From: an uncultured Bacteroidales bacterium
GTDB lineage: Bacteria > Bacteroidota > Bacteroidia > Bacteroidales > Bacteroidaceae
Direction of reading: 5' to 3'
Length of the DNA stretch: 64,000 bases
Assembly: GCA_902800925.1 (NCBI GenBank)
Contig: CADCGD010000038.1
Span: forward strand, 21,655-85,654
Of the stretch, positions 52,062 to 61,645 are shown one piece after another; the stretch's first letter is position 1, and each line of letters starts with the position of its first letter. The notes beneath the pieces were generated by a model. It did no database searches and was not told the DNA's origin. It saw nothing but the letters and a program-made list of their open reading frames with translations. A program made the position numbers and the translations under genes.

Positions 52062-53427
52062 ATACATATTTATTACCCTGCTCTCAGCACTGGCTTTCAG
52101 CAACGAAATTGGTGCCCAGACGGTTCCGCAGGCTCCGAAATTGGTGGTGTCCATCACCGTTGACGAGTTGCGTACCGACCATCTGGAGACCTTTGCTCCC
52201 CTCTATTCTGCGGGTGGATTGCGCAAGTTGCTGACAGAAGGAACGTTCTATTCCAATGCGTCCTACAGCTTTACGCCTGTTGACCGTACCTCGGCAGCAG
52301 CCTCGCTGTCTACAGGTACCACGCCCTACTATCACGGTATTACCGGCGAGGAATGGCTCGACCGCAGCACGCTGCGCCCCGTTCGTGCCGTCCACGACCA
52401 AAAACAGGGCTATTCTCCCCGACAGTTGGGCACCTCGACGCTGGGCGACGAACTGAAGATTGCCACCAATGGCATTGCCAAGGTCTTTGCCTTTGCAGCT
52501 ACACCCGATAATGCCATTCTGTCAGCCGGTCATGCTGCCGACGGAGCCGCCTGGATACAATCCAGCCAATGGGGCATCACCAACTATTACGAGCCTTTGA
52601 ACCAATGGCTGCGCGGCTATTCACGCCTTTACAAACCTAGTGCTGACAACAACGCCAGCGTCACGGAGATTGCGTTGGAATGCCTGTCGAATGGCGGCTT
52701 GGCACTCGACGACAAGACCGACCTGCTTTGCATCGGCTATTCGGTAGCCCCCCAGATGGAGAGCTATGTGGCACTGGACCGCACCATCGACCAATTGGTC
52801 GATAGCATCAGCAAGCGCGTCCCCTTGGACCGTGTGCTCTTCGTGCTGACCAGTACTGGTTCCGCCCGTGTGGAGAACGAGCAGAACAACAACGAGAAAT
52901 ACCGCATTCCCACGGGAAAATTTGATATTCAGCGCACCGCCAACCTGCTGAACATGTATTTGGGAGCCACTTTCGGCACCGCCCAATACGTGGAGACAAT
53001 CTATAGGAACCAATTGTTCCTGGACCACAAGTTGCTGGAGCGTAAGAATATCAATATGGGCGATGTGCTGTTGCGTGCCCAGCAGTTCATTCTGCAACTG
53101 TCCGGCGTGCGCCACGTCTATACTGCCAGCCAGCTGACCACCAGCGATAGCAACCTGCTGAACCAGATTCGCAGTGGTTTCAACGTAGAGAAATGCGGTG
53201 ATTTGCTGATTGACATCGCACCCGGTTGGGAACTCGTCAACGAACAGAACCACACTTCGACGACATCGCGTGTCAGTAACATCCCCTTCCCCATCATTTT
53301 CTTTGGCGCCGGTGTCAAGGCCCAGCGCATACAGACACCCGTTACGACCGATGCCATTGCACCGACCATAGCGCGTATTATCCGCATCAGGGCTCCGAAT
53401 GCCTGTGCTACGAAACCGCTTTTTTAA
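52051..53427 (+). CDS. Alkaline-phosphatase-superfamily protein with altered active site
   Basis: A 458-residue exported protein: signal peptide 'IFITLLSALAFSNEIGAQ', then 'KLVVSITVDELRTDHLETF', the PafA-like first metal strand. In PafA-type phosphatases a Thr nucleophile is followed by a Gly-His pair; here the matching segment reads 'TPVDRTSAAASLSTGTTPYY' without that pair. The later 'GITGEEWLDRS' is retained, while the second metal-ligand His motifs are not obvious. It may have lost catalysis or have another role. ATG 52051 overlaps the previous stop. Confidence 0.78.
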   Translation: MSNKYIFITLLSALAFSNEIGAQTVPQAPKLVVSITVDELRTDHLETFAPLYSAGGLRKLLTEGTFYSNASYSFTPVDRTSAAASLSTGTTPYYHGITGEEWLDRSTLRPVRAVHDQKQGYSPRQLGTSTLGDELKIATNGIAKVFAFAATPDNAILSAGHAADGAAWIQSSQWGITNYYEPLNQWLRGYSRLYKPSADNNASVTEIALECLSNGGLALDDKTDLLCIGYSVAPQMESYVALDRTIDQLVDSISKRVPLDRVLFVLTSTGSARVENEQNNNEKYRIPTGKFDIQRTANLLNMYLGATFGTAQYVETIYRNQLFLDHKLLERKNINMGDVLLRAQQFILQLSGVRHVYTASQLTTSDSNLLNQIRSGFNVEKCGDLLIDIAPGWELVNEQNHTSTTSRVSNIPFPIIFFGAGVKAQRIQTPVTTDAIAPTIARIIRIRAPNACATKPLF

Positions 53428-53480
53428 CTAGAAAAAGGTAAAAAAGCAAAAAGGGAATGCAGAAGTACGAATATTTTTCG

Positions 53481-53488
53481 TACCTTTG
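53481..53488 (+). promoter_or_regulatory. -7 element upstream of secA
   Basis: TACCTTTG lies 67 bases before the secA ATG. The leader between them contains GTCAAATA-type microrepeats (53506-53555). Confidence 0.6.
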
Positions 53489-53555
53489 CACGCGTTTAAT
53501 GAATTGTAATAGTTAATCGTCAAATTGTCAAATAGTAAAATAGTCAAATAACAAT

Positions 53556-56500
53556 ATGAATTTCAACAAGATTTTACGCTCGTTGTTCGGCGACAAGGCG
53601 TCGCGTGACAACAAGCTCATCCGCCCCTTCGTAGAGAAGGTAAAGGCCGTATATCCTGAGATGCAGAAGCTCTCGAACGACGAGCTCCGTGAGCGCACCA
53701 AGCAGTTGCAACGCCAGGTTCAGGACTCCGCCAACAAGCAGAAAGAAGAGATAGAGAAGCTGAAGGCCACCATCGAGGACACACCCATCGACGAGCGTGC
53801 AGACATCTTCGCACAGATTGACAAACTGGAGAAGGAAGTCCTCGACATCTACGAGGATGCCCTCAACGAGGTGATGCCCGAGGTGTTTGCCATCGTCAAG
53901 GATACTGCCCGCCGCTTTGCCGAGAACGAGGAGACGGTAGTTACCGCTACCGATTTCGATCGCGAGCTGGCTGCCGACCCACGCAAGGACTTCATCACCA
54001 TCGATGGTGACAAGGCCATCTACCACAACCACTGGACCGCTGGTGGCAACGACCTGAAGTGGGAAATGATACACTACGACGTACAACTCTTCGGTGGTAC
54101 CGTACTGCACCAGGGTAAGATTGCCGAGATGGCGACCGGTGAAGGTAAGACCCTCGTGGCAACCCTCCCCGTGTTCCTCAACGCCCTGACCGGCAATGGT
54201 GTCCACGTAGTTACCGTCAACGACTATCTGGCAAAGCGTGACTCTGAGTGGATGGGGCCACTCTATATGTTCCACGGACTCTCTGTGGACTGTATCGACA
54301 AGCACCAGCCCAACTCTCCTGAGCGTCGCCGTGCTTATCAGGCCGACATCACCTTCGGTACCAACAACGAGTTTGGTTTCGATTATCTGCGTGACAACAT
54401 GGCCATTTCGCCCTCTGATCTCGTACAGCGCGCCCACAACTACGCCATCGTCGACGAGGTAGACTCCGTGTTGATTGACGATGCCCGCACACCTCTTATT
54501 ATTAGTGGTCCCGTGCCTAAGGGTGACGACCAGATGTTCGAGGAGTACCAGCCGCTGGTAGAGCGTCTTGTTGGCGTGCAGAAGCAGTTGGCTACGCAGT
54601 ATCTGGCCGATGCCAAGCAGAAGATTGCTGAGGGACAGGAGAAGAACGACAAGAAGCTGTTGGACGAAGGTTTCCTGGCACTCTACCGCTCTCACAAGTC
54701 TATGCCTAAGAACAAGCCGCTCATCAAGTTCCTCTCTGAGGACGGCATCAAGAGTGGTATGCTGAAGACCGAAGAGACTTACATGGAGAATAACAACCGC
54801 CGCATGCCGGAGGTGGTGGAGCCCCTATACTTTGTGGTCGACGAGAAGCTGAACTCCTGCGACCTCACCGACAAGGGTACCGCATGGCTCGCCAATCAGG
54901 TCAACGACAAGGACCTCTTCGTGCTGCCCGACATCACCAGTCAACTGTCAGCGCTGGAGGGCGACACCACGCTGTCTGACGAGGAGCGCGTTAACAAGAA
55001 GGACGAGATGCTGCAGCACTATGCTGTGCAGTCGGAGCGTGTCCACACCCTGCAGCAGTTGCTGAAGGCTTACTGCATGTTCAACAAGGACGACGAATAT
55101 GTGGTCATCGACGGCGAGGTGAAGATTGTCGACGAGCAGACCGGTCGTATCATGGAAGGCCGACGCTGGTCGGACGGACTGCACCAGGCTGTTGAGGCCA
55201 AGGAGCACGTCAAGGTCGAGGCTGCCACACAGACCTTTGCCACTATCACCCTGCAGAACTACTTCCGCATGTACCACAAGCTGGCTGGTATGACCGGTAC
55301 CGCCTCTACGGAGGCTGGCGAGTTCTGGGACATCTACAAGCTCGACGTGGTGGAGATTCCCACCAACAAGCCCGTCATTCGTGACGATATGGACGACCGC
55401 ATCTACAAGACCGCCCGCGAGAAATATCGTGCCGTTATTGAGGAGGTCGTTCGCCTACGCAACCTGGGCCGTCCAACGCTGATTGGTACAACCTCGGTGG
55501 AAATCTCTGAGCTCTTGAGCCGCATGCTCGACATGTATGTTAATCCTGAGACCGGCAAGCGCGAGGGTATTCCCCACCAGGTATTGAATGCCAAGTTACA
55601 CCAGAAAGAGGCCGACATTGTGGCTCTCGCTGGTCAGCAGGACTCCAACGGAAAGGGTGCTGTCACCATCGCCACCAACATGGCCGGTCGTGGTACCGAT
55701 ATCAAGCTTTCACCTGAAGTAAAAGCCGCTGGTGGTTTGGCCATCATCGGTACTGAGCGCCATGAGTCGCGCCGTGTGGACCGCCAGTTGCGTGGTCGTG
55801 CCGGACGTCAGGGTGACCCAGGATCATCACTGTTCTTCATCTCTCTGGAGGACAAGCTGATGCGCCTGTTCGGTTCAGAGCGTATCGCCACCGTCATGGA
55901 CAAACTCGGCTTCAAGGAGGGCGAAATGCTGGAGAGCCCGATGATTTCGAAACAGGTGGAGCGCGCCCAGAAGAAGGTCGAGGAAAACAACTTCGGCATT
56001 CGTAAGCGCCTGCTGGAGTACGACGACGTCATGAACAAGCAGCGCACCGTGGTCTACTCGAAGCGCCGTCACGCCCTGATGGGTGAGCGCATCGGCATGG
56101 ACATCTCGAACACCATCTGGGACCGCGTGGTCAACATCATCGAGCAGAACGATTATGAAGGCTGCAAGGAGCAGTTCATCAAGATATTCGCTATGGAGTG
56201 TCCCTTCACCAGCGAAGAGTTCATCAACAAGAACCACGAGGAGCTCTGCGAGGAGGTCTTCCAGGTGGCAATGGGCAACTTCAAGCGCAAGATGGAGCAC
56301 ATCCAGGAGGTCGCCATGCCCGTCATCAAGCAGGTCTACGAGAACCAGGGCCAGCTCTACGAGCGCATCGTAGTGCCCCTGACCGACGGCCGCAAGATGT
56401 ACAACATTCCCTGCAATCTCAAGGAGGCCTACGACACCGAGTGCAAGTCGGTGGTCAAGGAGTTCCAGAAGCAGATGCTACTGCACATCATCGATGAGGC

Positions 56501-56924
56501 TTGGAAGGAGAACCTCCGCGAGCTGGACGAGTTGAAGCACTCTGTACAGAACGCCAGCTACGAGCAGAAAGACCCGCTCTTAATCTTCAAGCTGGAGTCT
56601 GTCAAGCTGTTCGACAACATGGTTAACACCATGAACAACCGCTCTGTAGCTATCCTCATGCGTGCTCAGATTCCTGAGATGCAGCAGGTGCAGGAGGCAG
56701 CCCCCGAGCAGCACACCCAGCGCCAGCAGTACACCGAGTCGAAGCAGAACCTCAGCCAGGAGCAGATGACCGACCCCAACCAGGCCGCAGCTGCCGCTCA
56801 GGACACCCGTGCTCGTCAGCCGCAGGCTCCTATCATCAAGGATAAGCTGCCTGGACGTAACGATCCCTGTCCCTGTGGCTCTGGCAAGAAGTTCAAGAAC
56901 TGCCACGGACGCGGACTAGTATAA
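53556..56924 (+). CDS. secA: Preprotein translocase ATPase SecA
   Basis: SecA drives post-translational export through SecYEG. The 1122-residue protein has Walker A '[15 protein letters not shown]' (about 190), '[19 protein letters not shown]', Walker B-like '[15 protein letters not shown]' (about 300), '[19 protein letters not shown]' and '[12 protein letters not shown]'. The end has a Gln-rich linker and the SecB/zinc motif '[14 protein letters not shown]'. It is longer than E. coli SecA because of insertions near residues 60-90 and 340-440, usual in Bacteroidota. Confidence 0.97.
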   Translation: MNFNKILRSLFGDKASRDNKLIRPFVEKVKAVYPEMQKLSNDELRERTKQLQRQVQDSANKQKEEIEKLKATIEDTPIDERADIFAQIDKLEKEVLDIYEDALNEVMPEVFAIVKDTARRFAENEETVVTATDFDRELAADPRKDFITIDGDKAIYHNHWTAGGNDLKWEMIHYDVQLFGGTVLHQGKIAEMATGEGKTLVATLPVFLNALTGNGVHVVTVNDYLAKRDSEWMGPLYMFHGLSVDCIDKHQPNSPERRRAYQADITFGTNNEFGFDYLRDNMAISPSDLVQRAHNYAIVDEVDSVLIDDARTPLIISGPVPKGDDQMFEEYQPLVERLVGVQKQLATQYLADAKQKIAEGQEKNDKKLLDEGFLALYRSHKSMPKNKPLIKFLSEDGIKSGMLKTEETYMENNNRRMPEVVEPLYFVVDEKLNSCDLTDKGTAWLANQVNDKDLFVLPDITSQLSALEGDTTLSDEERVNKKDEMLQHYAVQSERVHTLQQLLKAYCMFNKDDEYVVIDGEVKIVDEQTGRIMEGRRWSDGLHQAVEAKEHVKVEAATQTFATITLQNYFRMYHKLAGMTGTASTEAGEFWDIYKLDVVEIPTNKPVIRDDMDDRIYKTAREKYRAVIEEVVRLRNLGRPTLIGTTSVEISELLSRMLDMYVNPETGKREGIPHQVLNAKLHQKEADIVALAGQQDSNGKGAVTIATNMAGRGTDIKLSPEVKAAGGLAIIGTERHESRRVDRQLRGRAGRQGDPGSSLFFISLEDKLMRLFGSERIATVMDKLGFKEGEMLESPMISKQVERAQKKVEENNFGIRKRLLEYDDVMNKQRTVVYSKRRHALMGERIGMDISNTIWDRVVNIIEQNDYEGCKEQFIKIFAMECPFTSEEFINKNHEELCEEVFQVAMGNFKRKMEHIQEVAMPVIKQVYENQGQLYERIVVPLTDGRKMYNIPCNLKEAYDTECKSVVKEFQKQMLLHIIDEAWKENLRELDELKHSVQNASYEQKDPLLIFKLESVKLFDNMVNTMNNRSVAILMRAQIPEMQQVQEAAPEQHTQRQQYTESKQNLSQEQMTDPNQAAAAAQDTRARQPQAPIIKDKLPGRNDPCPCGSGKKFKNCHGRGLV

Positions 56925-56927
56925 ATT

Positions 56928-57005
56928 AGCAAGGACTACAGGACTAAAAGGACTTTCTTCACCTCTTTACAAATATAGTAGTCCTGTCAGTCCTGTAGTC
57001 CTTGC
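56928..57005. repeat. Dispersed inverted repeat, copy B (GGACTACAGGACT type)
   Basis: The left arm starts GCAAGGACTACAGGACTAAA; the right arm (56977-57005) is its near inverse. It fills the gap between secA and the ABC ATPase. Arms match copy A at 39245-39320 while the centre differs. Confidence 0.85.
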
Positions 57006-57023
57006 AAAAAAATCGAAACAACC

Positions 57024-57755
57024 ATGATCAAAATCGACAACCTCAAGAAGCAGTTTGGCGAGACCACAGCCTGCGACATCCCGTCGTTCCAGATTAACGA
57101 CGGTGATATCCTCGGTCTCGTGGGTAATAACGGTGCCGGCAAAACCACCCTTTTCCGCATGCTCCTCGACCTTCTGAAGGCCGACGAGGGCAGCGTAGAA
57201 TATGTCATTGCCTCTACTCCCGACGAAGAGCCTTCGGCTATCAACCCCGCCGAGAGCGAAGCCTGGAAGCGCCACGTGGGTGCCTACATCGACGAAGGCT
57301 TCCTCATCGACTTCCTTACCCCCGAAGAGTACTTCGCCTTCCTGGGCAAGGTGTCGGGCATGAACCAACAGCAGGTCGACGAGCGTCTGAAGGACTTCGA
57401 GCGCTTTGCTAATGGCGAGATATTTGGACAGAAGAAGCTCATCCGCAACCTCTCTGCTGGTAACAAGATGAAGGTGGGCATCATCTCTGCCCTACTGCGC
57501 CGTCCGCAGACCGTCATCCTCGACGAGCCCTTCAACTTCCTCGACCCCACCTCGCAGCTGGTCCTGAAGCACCTGCTCACCGACTACAACCGCGAGACGG
57601 GTGCCACCATCCTCATCTCCAGCCACAACCTGCAGCACACTGTGGACATTTCCACGCGCATCGCCCTGCTGGAGCACGGAGTCATCATCCGCGACCTGCC
57701 CAACGCTGAGGGCAGCGCCCGCACCGAACTCGAGGCTTATTTCTCAGCAGAATAA
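57024..57755 (+). CDS. ABC transporter ATP-binding protein
   Basis: A 243-residue ATPase: Walker A 'GLVGNNGAGKTTLFRML' (about 33), signature 'NLSAGNKMKVGIISAL' (about 143), Walker B 'TVILDEPFNFLDPTSQ' and H-loop 'ILISSHNLQHT'. It resembles CcmA/antibiotic-type export ATPases. No permease is adjacent, so partner and substrate are unknown. The stop is eight bases from the stop of the convergent vWA gene. Confidence 0.88.
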   Translation: MIKIDNLKKQFGETTACDIPSFQINDGDILGLVGNNGAGKTTLFRMLLDLLKADEGSVEYVIASTPDEEPSAINPAESEAWKRHVGAYIDEGFLIDFLTPEEYFAFLGKVSGMNQQQVDERLKDFERFANGEIFGQKKLIRNLSAGNKMKVGIISALLRRPQTVILDEPFNFLDPTSQLVLKHLLTDYNRETGATILISSHNLQHTVDISTRIALLEHGVIIRDLPNAEGSARTELEAYFSAE

Positions 57756-57762
57756 CCCCTTA

Positions 57763-58407
57763 TTAGTTACCCTCTTCCTCAAAGAATTTGCCGATAGGTA
57801 TGGGGGCTGCCTCAGCCAGACAACAGTTGTAGCGTTCGCGGCTGCGGCGCTCGCGGGCGAACATAGCCTTGGTGCCTGCCTCGTCCTGTTGGAACTCAAG
57901 GTGCTCGTCGATGGCAAAGGATTGAGCCATCTCCTTGACATCGAGATTGTCAGTACCAATGAGCGTGAAGGTCCAGCTCTGCTTCTTCAGCTTCTCGATG
58001 AGGGTACGAACCATCTTCAAGGTCCATTCCTCGCTGCTGTTCTCGTAGCCGTCGGTGATGATGGTGACAAGAACATGATCGCCATCCTCAATCTGGGCGT
58101 TGACCTTAGAAATACCCTTTCCGATAGCATCATACAAAGGAGTGGCTGCACACGGGTTGTAGGCTTTCCACTCTAGATCCATTGTTTTGTCTGCAAGGGT
58201 GTTGTCATAGTGCAGCTTGGTATGGTCGCTGTCAAAAGTCATCAGCGTGACGTACTGCTGCTGGTTGGGATACTTCTTCTGCATCATGCGGACAGTCTGC
58301 AGGGTTTCGTTCATGCCTGTGAAAGCTTGCTTGCGGATGCACTCCATGGAACCGCTCTCGTCAACAATAATGAGGTTGTGAACTCTCGTTGGAACTAAAT
58401 CTGTCAT
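57763..58407 (-). CDS. Von Willebrand factor A domain protein
   Basis: A 214-residue cytoplasmic protein made of one vWA domain. The metal-ion-dependent adhesion site is complete: 'IIVDESGSMECI' (about 13-24), Thr in 'CAATPLYDAIG' and Asp in 'VTIITDGYENSSEEW'. Such stand-alone vWA proteins are often scaffolds in stress-response or chemical-resistance gene clusters. It is divergent from the sigma/macro-like fusion across 130 bases, suggesting shared regulation. Confidence 0.88.
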   Translation of the reverse strand: MTDLVPTRVHNLIIVDESGSMECIRKQAFTGMNETLQTVRMMQKKYPNQQQYVTLMTFDSDHTKLHYDNTLADKTMDLEWKAYNPCAATPLYDAIGKGISKVNAQIEDGDHVLVTIITDGYENSSEEWTLKMVRTLIEKLKKQSWTFTLIGTDNLDVKEMAQSFAIDEHLEFQQDEAGTKAMFARERRSRERYNCCLAEAAPIPIGKFFEEEGN

Positions 58408-58510
58408 AATCGTAAATGTTTTAATAGGTGAATACTTCTTGTTTTCGACATGTCTTTATCTCTTTAAAGAAGAATTCAGGAAAAAATTAAGCAGAAATGA
58501 AATTTTTTCG

Positions 58511-58518
58511 TAAATTTG
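58511..58518 (+). promoter_or_regulatory. -7 element upstream of the sigma/macro-like fusion
   Basis: TAAATTTG lies 19 bases before the ATG at 58538. No TTTG was found at the -33 position. Confidence 0.5.
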
Positions 58519-58537
58519 CAGCAGAAAAACTGAAAAC

Positions 58538-59635
58538 ATGTTCTGCAGACGGCTATCTGACAAGGAGATTCTGAGGGGCTTCCAAAGAGGCAACGCTGAC
58601 ATTATCCGCACTTATTTCTACGGGTATTGTCAGATAGGCTATAACGTCTTCGACCAGCGCTACCAGCTGAGGGGAAAGCAGAACCTGGACTTCATGTCGC
58701 TGGCGCACCAGTATGCGCTGTACCTGATGGAGCACGACTGGAAACCGCTGGAGGACCATTCGCCAGAGGTGAGCCTGAAGACGTGGCTCATCAACGGGTT
58801 CCGCTATGTAGTGCTGGATGCGCTGAAATGGTATAAGAAAGAATACGGCAGCATTACCTTTGAGGACTATCTGATGTCGTTCGACGTGACCAGCGACAAC
58901 CTGCGTCTGCAGTTCAACCGCATGGTGGAGGATGTGTGTGACCACGTGCCAATGGATCGCATGGACAGACTCATCATTATGATGATGCTGAAGCGTGGAT
59001 TCAAAGGCAAGGAGATTGCAGAAGAGATTGGTATCACACCAGCTGCCGTCTCACAGCGTTATAAGAAACTGAAGGAAAACATCATCGTGCCGTACTTCCG
59101 CAAGAACTTTGATATGGACTTGGATATGGCTGAAGTCATAGAAGAGCATGCTGTGGGTTATGCAGAAACCAAAATGCAGGCACCTGCTCTTGCTCCTGCA
59201 CCTTGTGGCTTTGCACCAGATGCAGATTTCTTCGATATGGGAACAGCAACATTCGAATATATGGAACAGAAACGTACTACACCGGAGCGTATTACATCAC
59301 TCCAGCCAAACGAGATATTCGTGTTTGGCAGCAATCTTCGTGGCATGCATGGTGGTGGTGCGGCATATATTGCCTACCGCAAGTTTGGGGCCATCATGGG
59401 ACAGGGCGTAGGACTGCAAGGTCAGAGCTACGGTATCCCAACGATGCAGGGTGGCGTAGAAACCATCAAACCCTATGTGGACGAGTTCATCGAGTTTGCC
59501 AAGCAGCACCCTACCCTCACCTTCCTCGTTACCCGTATCGGTTGCGGCATTGCAGGCTTCACGGACGAAGAAATTTCTCCGTTGTTCGAGAGGGCCCACG
59601 ATGTAGAAAATATCGTGCTGCCTGAAGGTTGGTAA
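58538..59635 (+). CDS. Sigma-70-like factor fused to a macro-like (A1S_2505-type) domain
   Basis: A 365-residue two-part protein. Residues about 1-195 look like an ECF-type sigma factor: 'LSDKEILRGFQRGNADIIRT', region-2-like 'SLKTWLINGFRYVVLDALKW', and a region-4-like helix-turn-helix 'FKGKEIAEEIGITPAAVSQR'. After a low-complexity Ala/Pro linker (about 215-250), residues about 265-365 are an A1S_2505-type domain: 'PNEIFVFGSNLRGMHGGGAA', 'GQGVGLQGQSYGIPT' and 'VTRIGCGIAGFTDEEI'. That fold is related to macro domains, which bind ADP-ribose-type ligands. The combination suggests a ligand-controlled transcription factor. Ligand and targets are unknown. Confidence 0.85.
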   Translation: MFCRRLSDKEILRGFQRGNADIIRTYFYGYCQIGYNVFDQRYQLRGKQNLDFMSLAHQYALYLMEHDWKPLEDHSPEVSLKTWLINGFRYVVLDALKWYKKEYGSITFEDYLMSFDVTSDNLRLQFNRMVEDVCDHVPMDRMDRLIIMMMLKRGFKGKEIAEEIGITPAAVSQRYKKLKENIIVPYFRKNFDMDLDMAEVIEEHAVGYAETKMQAPALAPAPCGFAPDADFFDMGTATFEYMEQKRTTPERITSLQPNEIFVFGSNLRGMHGGGAAYIAYRKFGAIMGQGVGLQGQSYGIPTMQGGVETIKPYVDEFIEFAKQHPTLTFLVTRIGCGIAGFTDEEISPLFERAHDVENIVLPEGW

Positions 59636-59946
59636 ATATTTCAACGTTAGCCAAGAACCGCAAATAAGTATACTATGACCGACTAAGCAATTCTTTTATC
59701 AGCGGTACATAGTATTTCTGCACTTCCTCTGCTGTTGGTGTATGAACACCAGGGAAATGGAAGCTTGTATCGGGCACATTTGCCACAAATTCATTGTTCG
59801 TTTAGGGAAAATCCCTATGTAGTTTTAGGAATATCGCCCCTTCATTATAGGAATTTTCATTTTTATATTTCGCCAAAACTTCTGATCTTTGCATCGTGAG
59901 AAGGTTATTTAAGCCTCTCACGAAACAGATGTTTAACATATAAAAA
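59636..59946. other. Gap with a gene fragment and a small hairpin
   Basis: Besides the fragment at 59673-59801, the only structure seen is CGTGAGAAGG/CCTCTCACG around 59895-59923, a hairpin with one bulge just upstream of the small exported protein at 59947. Confidence 0.5.
59673..59801 (-). pseudogene. C-terminal fragment of an unidentified gene
   Basis: The minus strand encodes about 42 codons ending 'VPDTSFHFPGVHTPTAEEVQ' then 'KYYVPLIKELLSRS' and a stop. It is protein-like, but has an in-frame stop directly upstream and no start codon. It appears to be the tail of a deleted enzyme gene; I do not recognise the family. Confidence 0.5.
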
Positions 59947-60345
59947 ATGAAGATTATGAAGACAATGAATAAGGTGATCGCAGCCATGATGTTAATGGCA
60001 ATCACAACAGCAATGCCGGCAATGGCAGGTAACAAGAACAATCGTAATAACAACAGAAATGACAAGGCCGTTGTAGTGAACAATCACAAAAACGATTCGC
60101 ATTTTGACAGGAATGAGAAAACACTTCCGCATTTGAGTGCTCACAAGAAGAATGCCTATCGTCCTGACGTGAAGACCTGCACCATCAAGGTGAGCCGTCA
60201 CGACTCTCACAAGAAAGTTGTGGCAAAGGTTGAGAATATGAAGGGCGTGATGGATACCAGCTGGAATCCCCGCACTCATGAACTGACTGTCATCTACGAT
60301 GCTAAGGTTACTTCAGCACGTCATATCAAGCACTTCGTGGCATAA
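59947..60345 (+). CDS. Exported HMA-like protein without the metal-binding Cys pair (132 aa)
   Basis: Signal peptide 'VIAAMMLMAITTAMPAMA' is followed by an Asn/Lys/His-rich linker ('GNKNNRNNNRNDKAVVV') and a C-terminal domain shaped like a heavy-metal-associated ferredoxin fold ('KTCTIKVSRHDSHKKVVAKV', 'LTVIYDAKVTSARHIKHF'). The MxCxxC loop is replaced by 'VSRHDSHKK', so His residues may bind metal instead, or none is bound. Its neighbours on the other strand are a metal exporter with a true HMA domain. Three ATGs are possible starts. Confidence 0.72.
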   Translation: MKIMKTMNKVIAAMMLMAITTAMPAMAGNKNNRNNNRNDKAVVVNNHKNDSHFDRNEKTLPHLSAHKKNAYRPDVKTCTIKVSRHDSHKKVVAKVENMKGVMDTSWNPRTHELTVIYDAKVTSARHIKHFVA

Positions 60346-60419
60346 CTGTTTGCCATTCCATATAATTCAAAAAGATGCTCCGGCTTGCTAACTGCAGGTC
60401 GGAGTTTTGATTAATCATA

Positions 60420-60737
60420 TCAAGCCTTTCCTTTGAACGTATAGCCGATACCTTCAACGGCAGCACGTATGGTCTCTTCTGTGGCAGAGCCCTTGATGGT
60501 GAGGGTGTTGGCAGAGGCACTGGCCTTGGCTTTCTCTACGCCAGGCAGATCCTCGACGGCACGGACTACGGCTGCCTCGCAATGGCTGCAATGCATGTCC
60601 TCGACACGGTAAACGGTCACGTCGGGGTCTAAGGGCTTTTGGGCGGTAAACTTACTGAAAAACTTCATCATAAGAGCAAATATAATTAATAATGTTAATA
60701 CTGTGGCGCAAATAATCTTGGCAAGGCGGATGTGCTC
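60420..60737 (-). pseudogene. SO_0444-type Cu/Zn exporter, 3' part (last membrane helix plus HMA domain)
   Basis: The frame continues the exporter: 'HEHIRLAKIICATVLTLLII' forms the last membrane helix, and about 60 residues later comes an HMA domain with the Cys pair 'VEDMHCSHCEAAVVRAVEDL'. In the present sequence it is separated from the permease by a single missing base near 60737 (CTGC-ATGAGC where CTGC-CATGAGC would restore the frame). If translated on its own it could start at ATG 60671 and give an 83-residue HMA protein. Confidence 0.72.
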
Positions 60738-61639
60738 ATGCAGCACGCATCTTGGGCAGCGACGGAGAAGTCGATTCCCGTAGCATTGAGCAGCAGGCCG
60801 AATAGAACTGCGAAACCAACAATGGTCATCAGATAGATAGAAGTGAAACGTCGTCCCATCGACTTATGAACCACGAGAATAGAGGCGAGATTTACCGCAG
60901 GACCGGCCATCAGCATCACTAGTGCCGCTCCTGGCGAGAGTCCTTTCATCATCAGGGCTGCTGCCACGGGAATACTACCCGTCGAGCAGATATACATAGG
61001 TACGGCGATAACCAAGATTACCAGCATCTGCAACAGTGGTTGACTGCCGAAACTGAGGAAAAACTCATCAGGTACAGCTACCTGAATCAATGCCGCCACA
61101 ACAAGTCCGATGAGCAGTCGCAGGCCTATGTCACGAAGCATATCATAATAGGCATACTTCAGTACGCGCCAAATTCTGTTTCCGCTTTCTACTTGGCATG
61201 AAGCGGACACATCCTCCTTCACGTCATCCTCACGAACCAAACGGTTTACCAACAATCCACCGCAGACACCCGTAATAAGTGCCGCTGTAGGACGAATAAT
61301 GGCAAAGCCAAGTCCCATCAGCGAGAACGTGGCCAGAATAGAGTCGATGCCCGTCTGTGGTGTGGCAATGAGAAACGAGGCAATGGCGCCCTTCGAAGCC
61401 TTCTCGTTCCTGAGTCCGATAGCGGTAGGGATGACTCCACATGAACACAGCGGCAAGGGTACACCCAGCAGCGCCGCCCAAACAACGGACAGCTTATTGT
61501 TACGCGAAAGATAGTTGGCATAGAACCTTTGCGGCACAAATACGTGCAGCACTCCTGCGATGAAGAATCCCAACAACAGATAGGGAGCCATTTCGCAGAC
61601 CACATTTAGAAGCGATATGAAGAAACTCTGTATATCCAT
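60695..61639 (-). pseudogene. SO_0444-type Cu/Zn efflux permease, 5' part before a frameshift
   Basis: The protein has about eight membrane segments and the family motifs 'CEMAPYLLLGFFIAGVLHVF' and 'GVPLPLCSCGVIPTAIGLR' (with the functional Cys pair), 'SFLIATPQTGIDSI' and 'STGSIPVAAALMMKGLSPGA'. It reaches 'AAQDACC' and then runs 14 residues in the wrong frame to a stop. The proper C terminus is in the following frame. ATG 61639 is the start; an upstream TTG lies in the promoter element. The permease part might still be made as a truncated protein. Confidence 0.82.
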
Positions 61640-61645
61640 CGGGTG

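Noticed and set aside
53574-54695. A 373-codon minus-strand frame
   Set aside because: It is antisense to the secA ATPase domain and is Leu/Val/His-rich as expected of a shadow.
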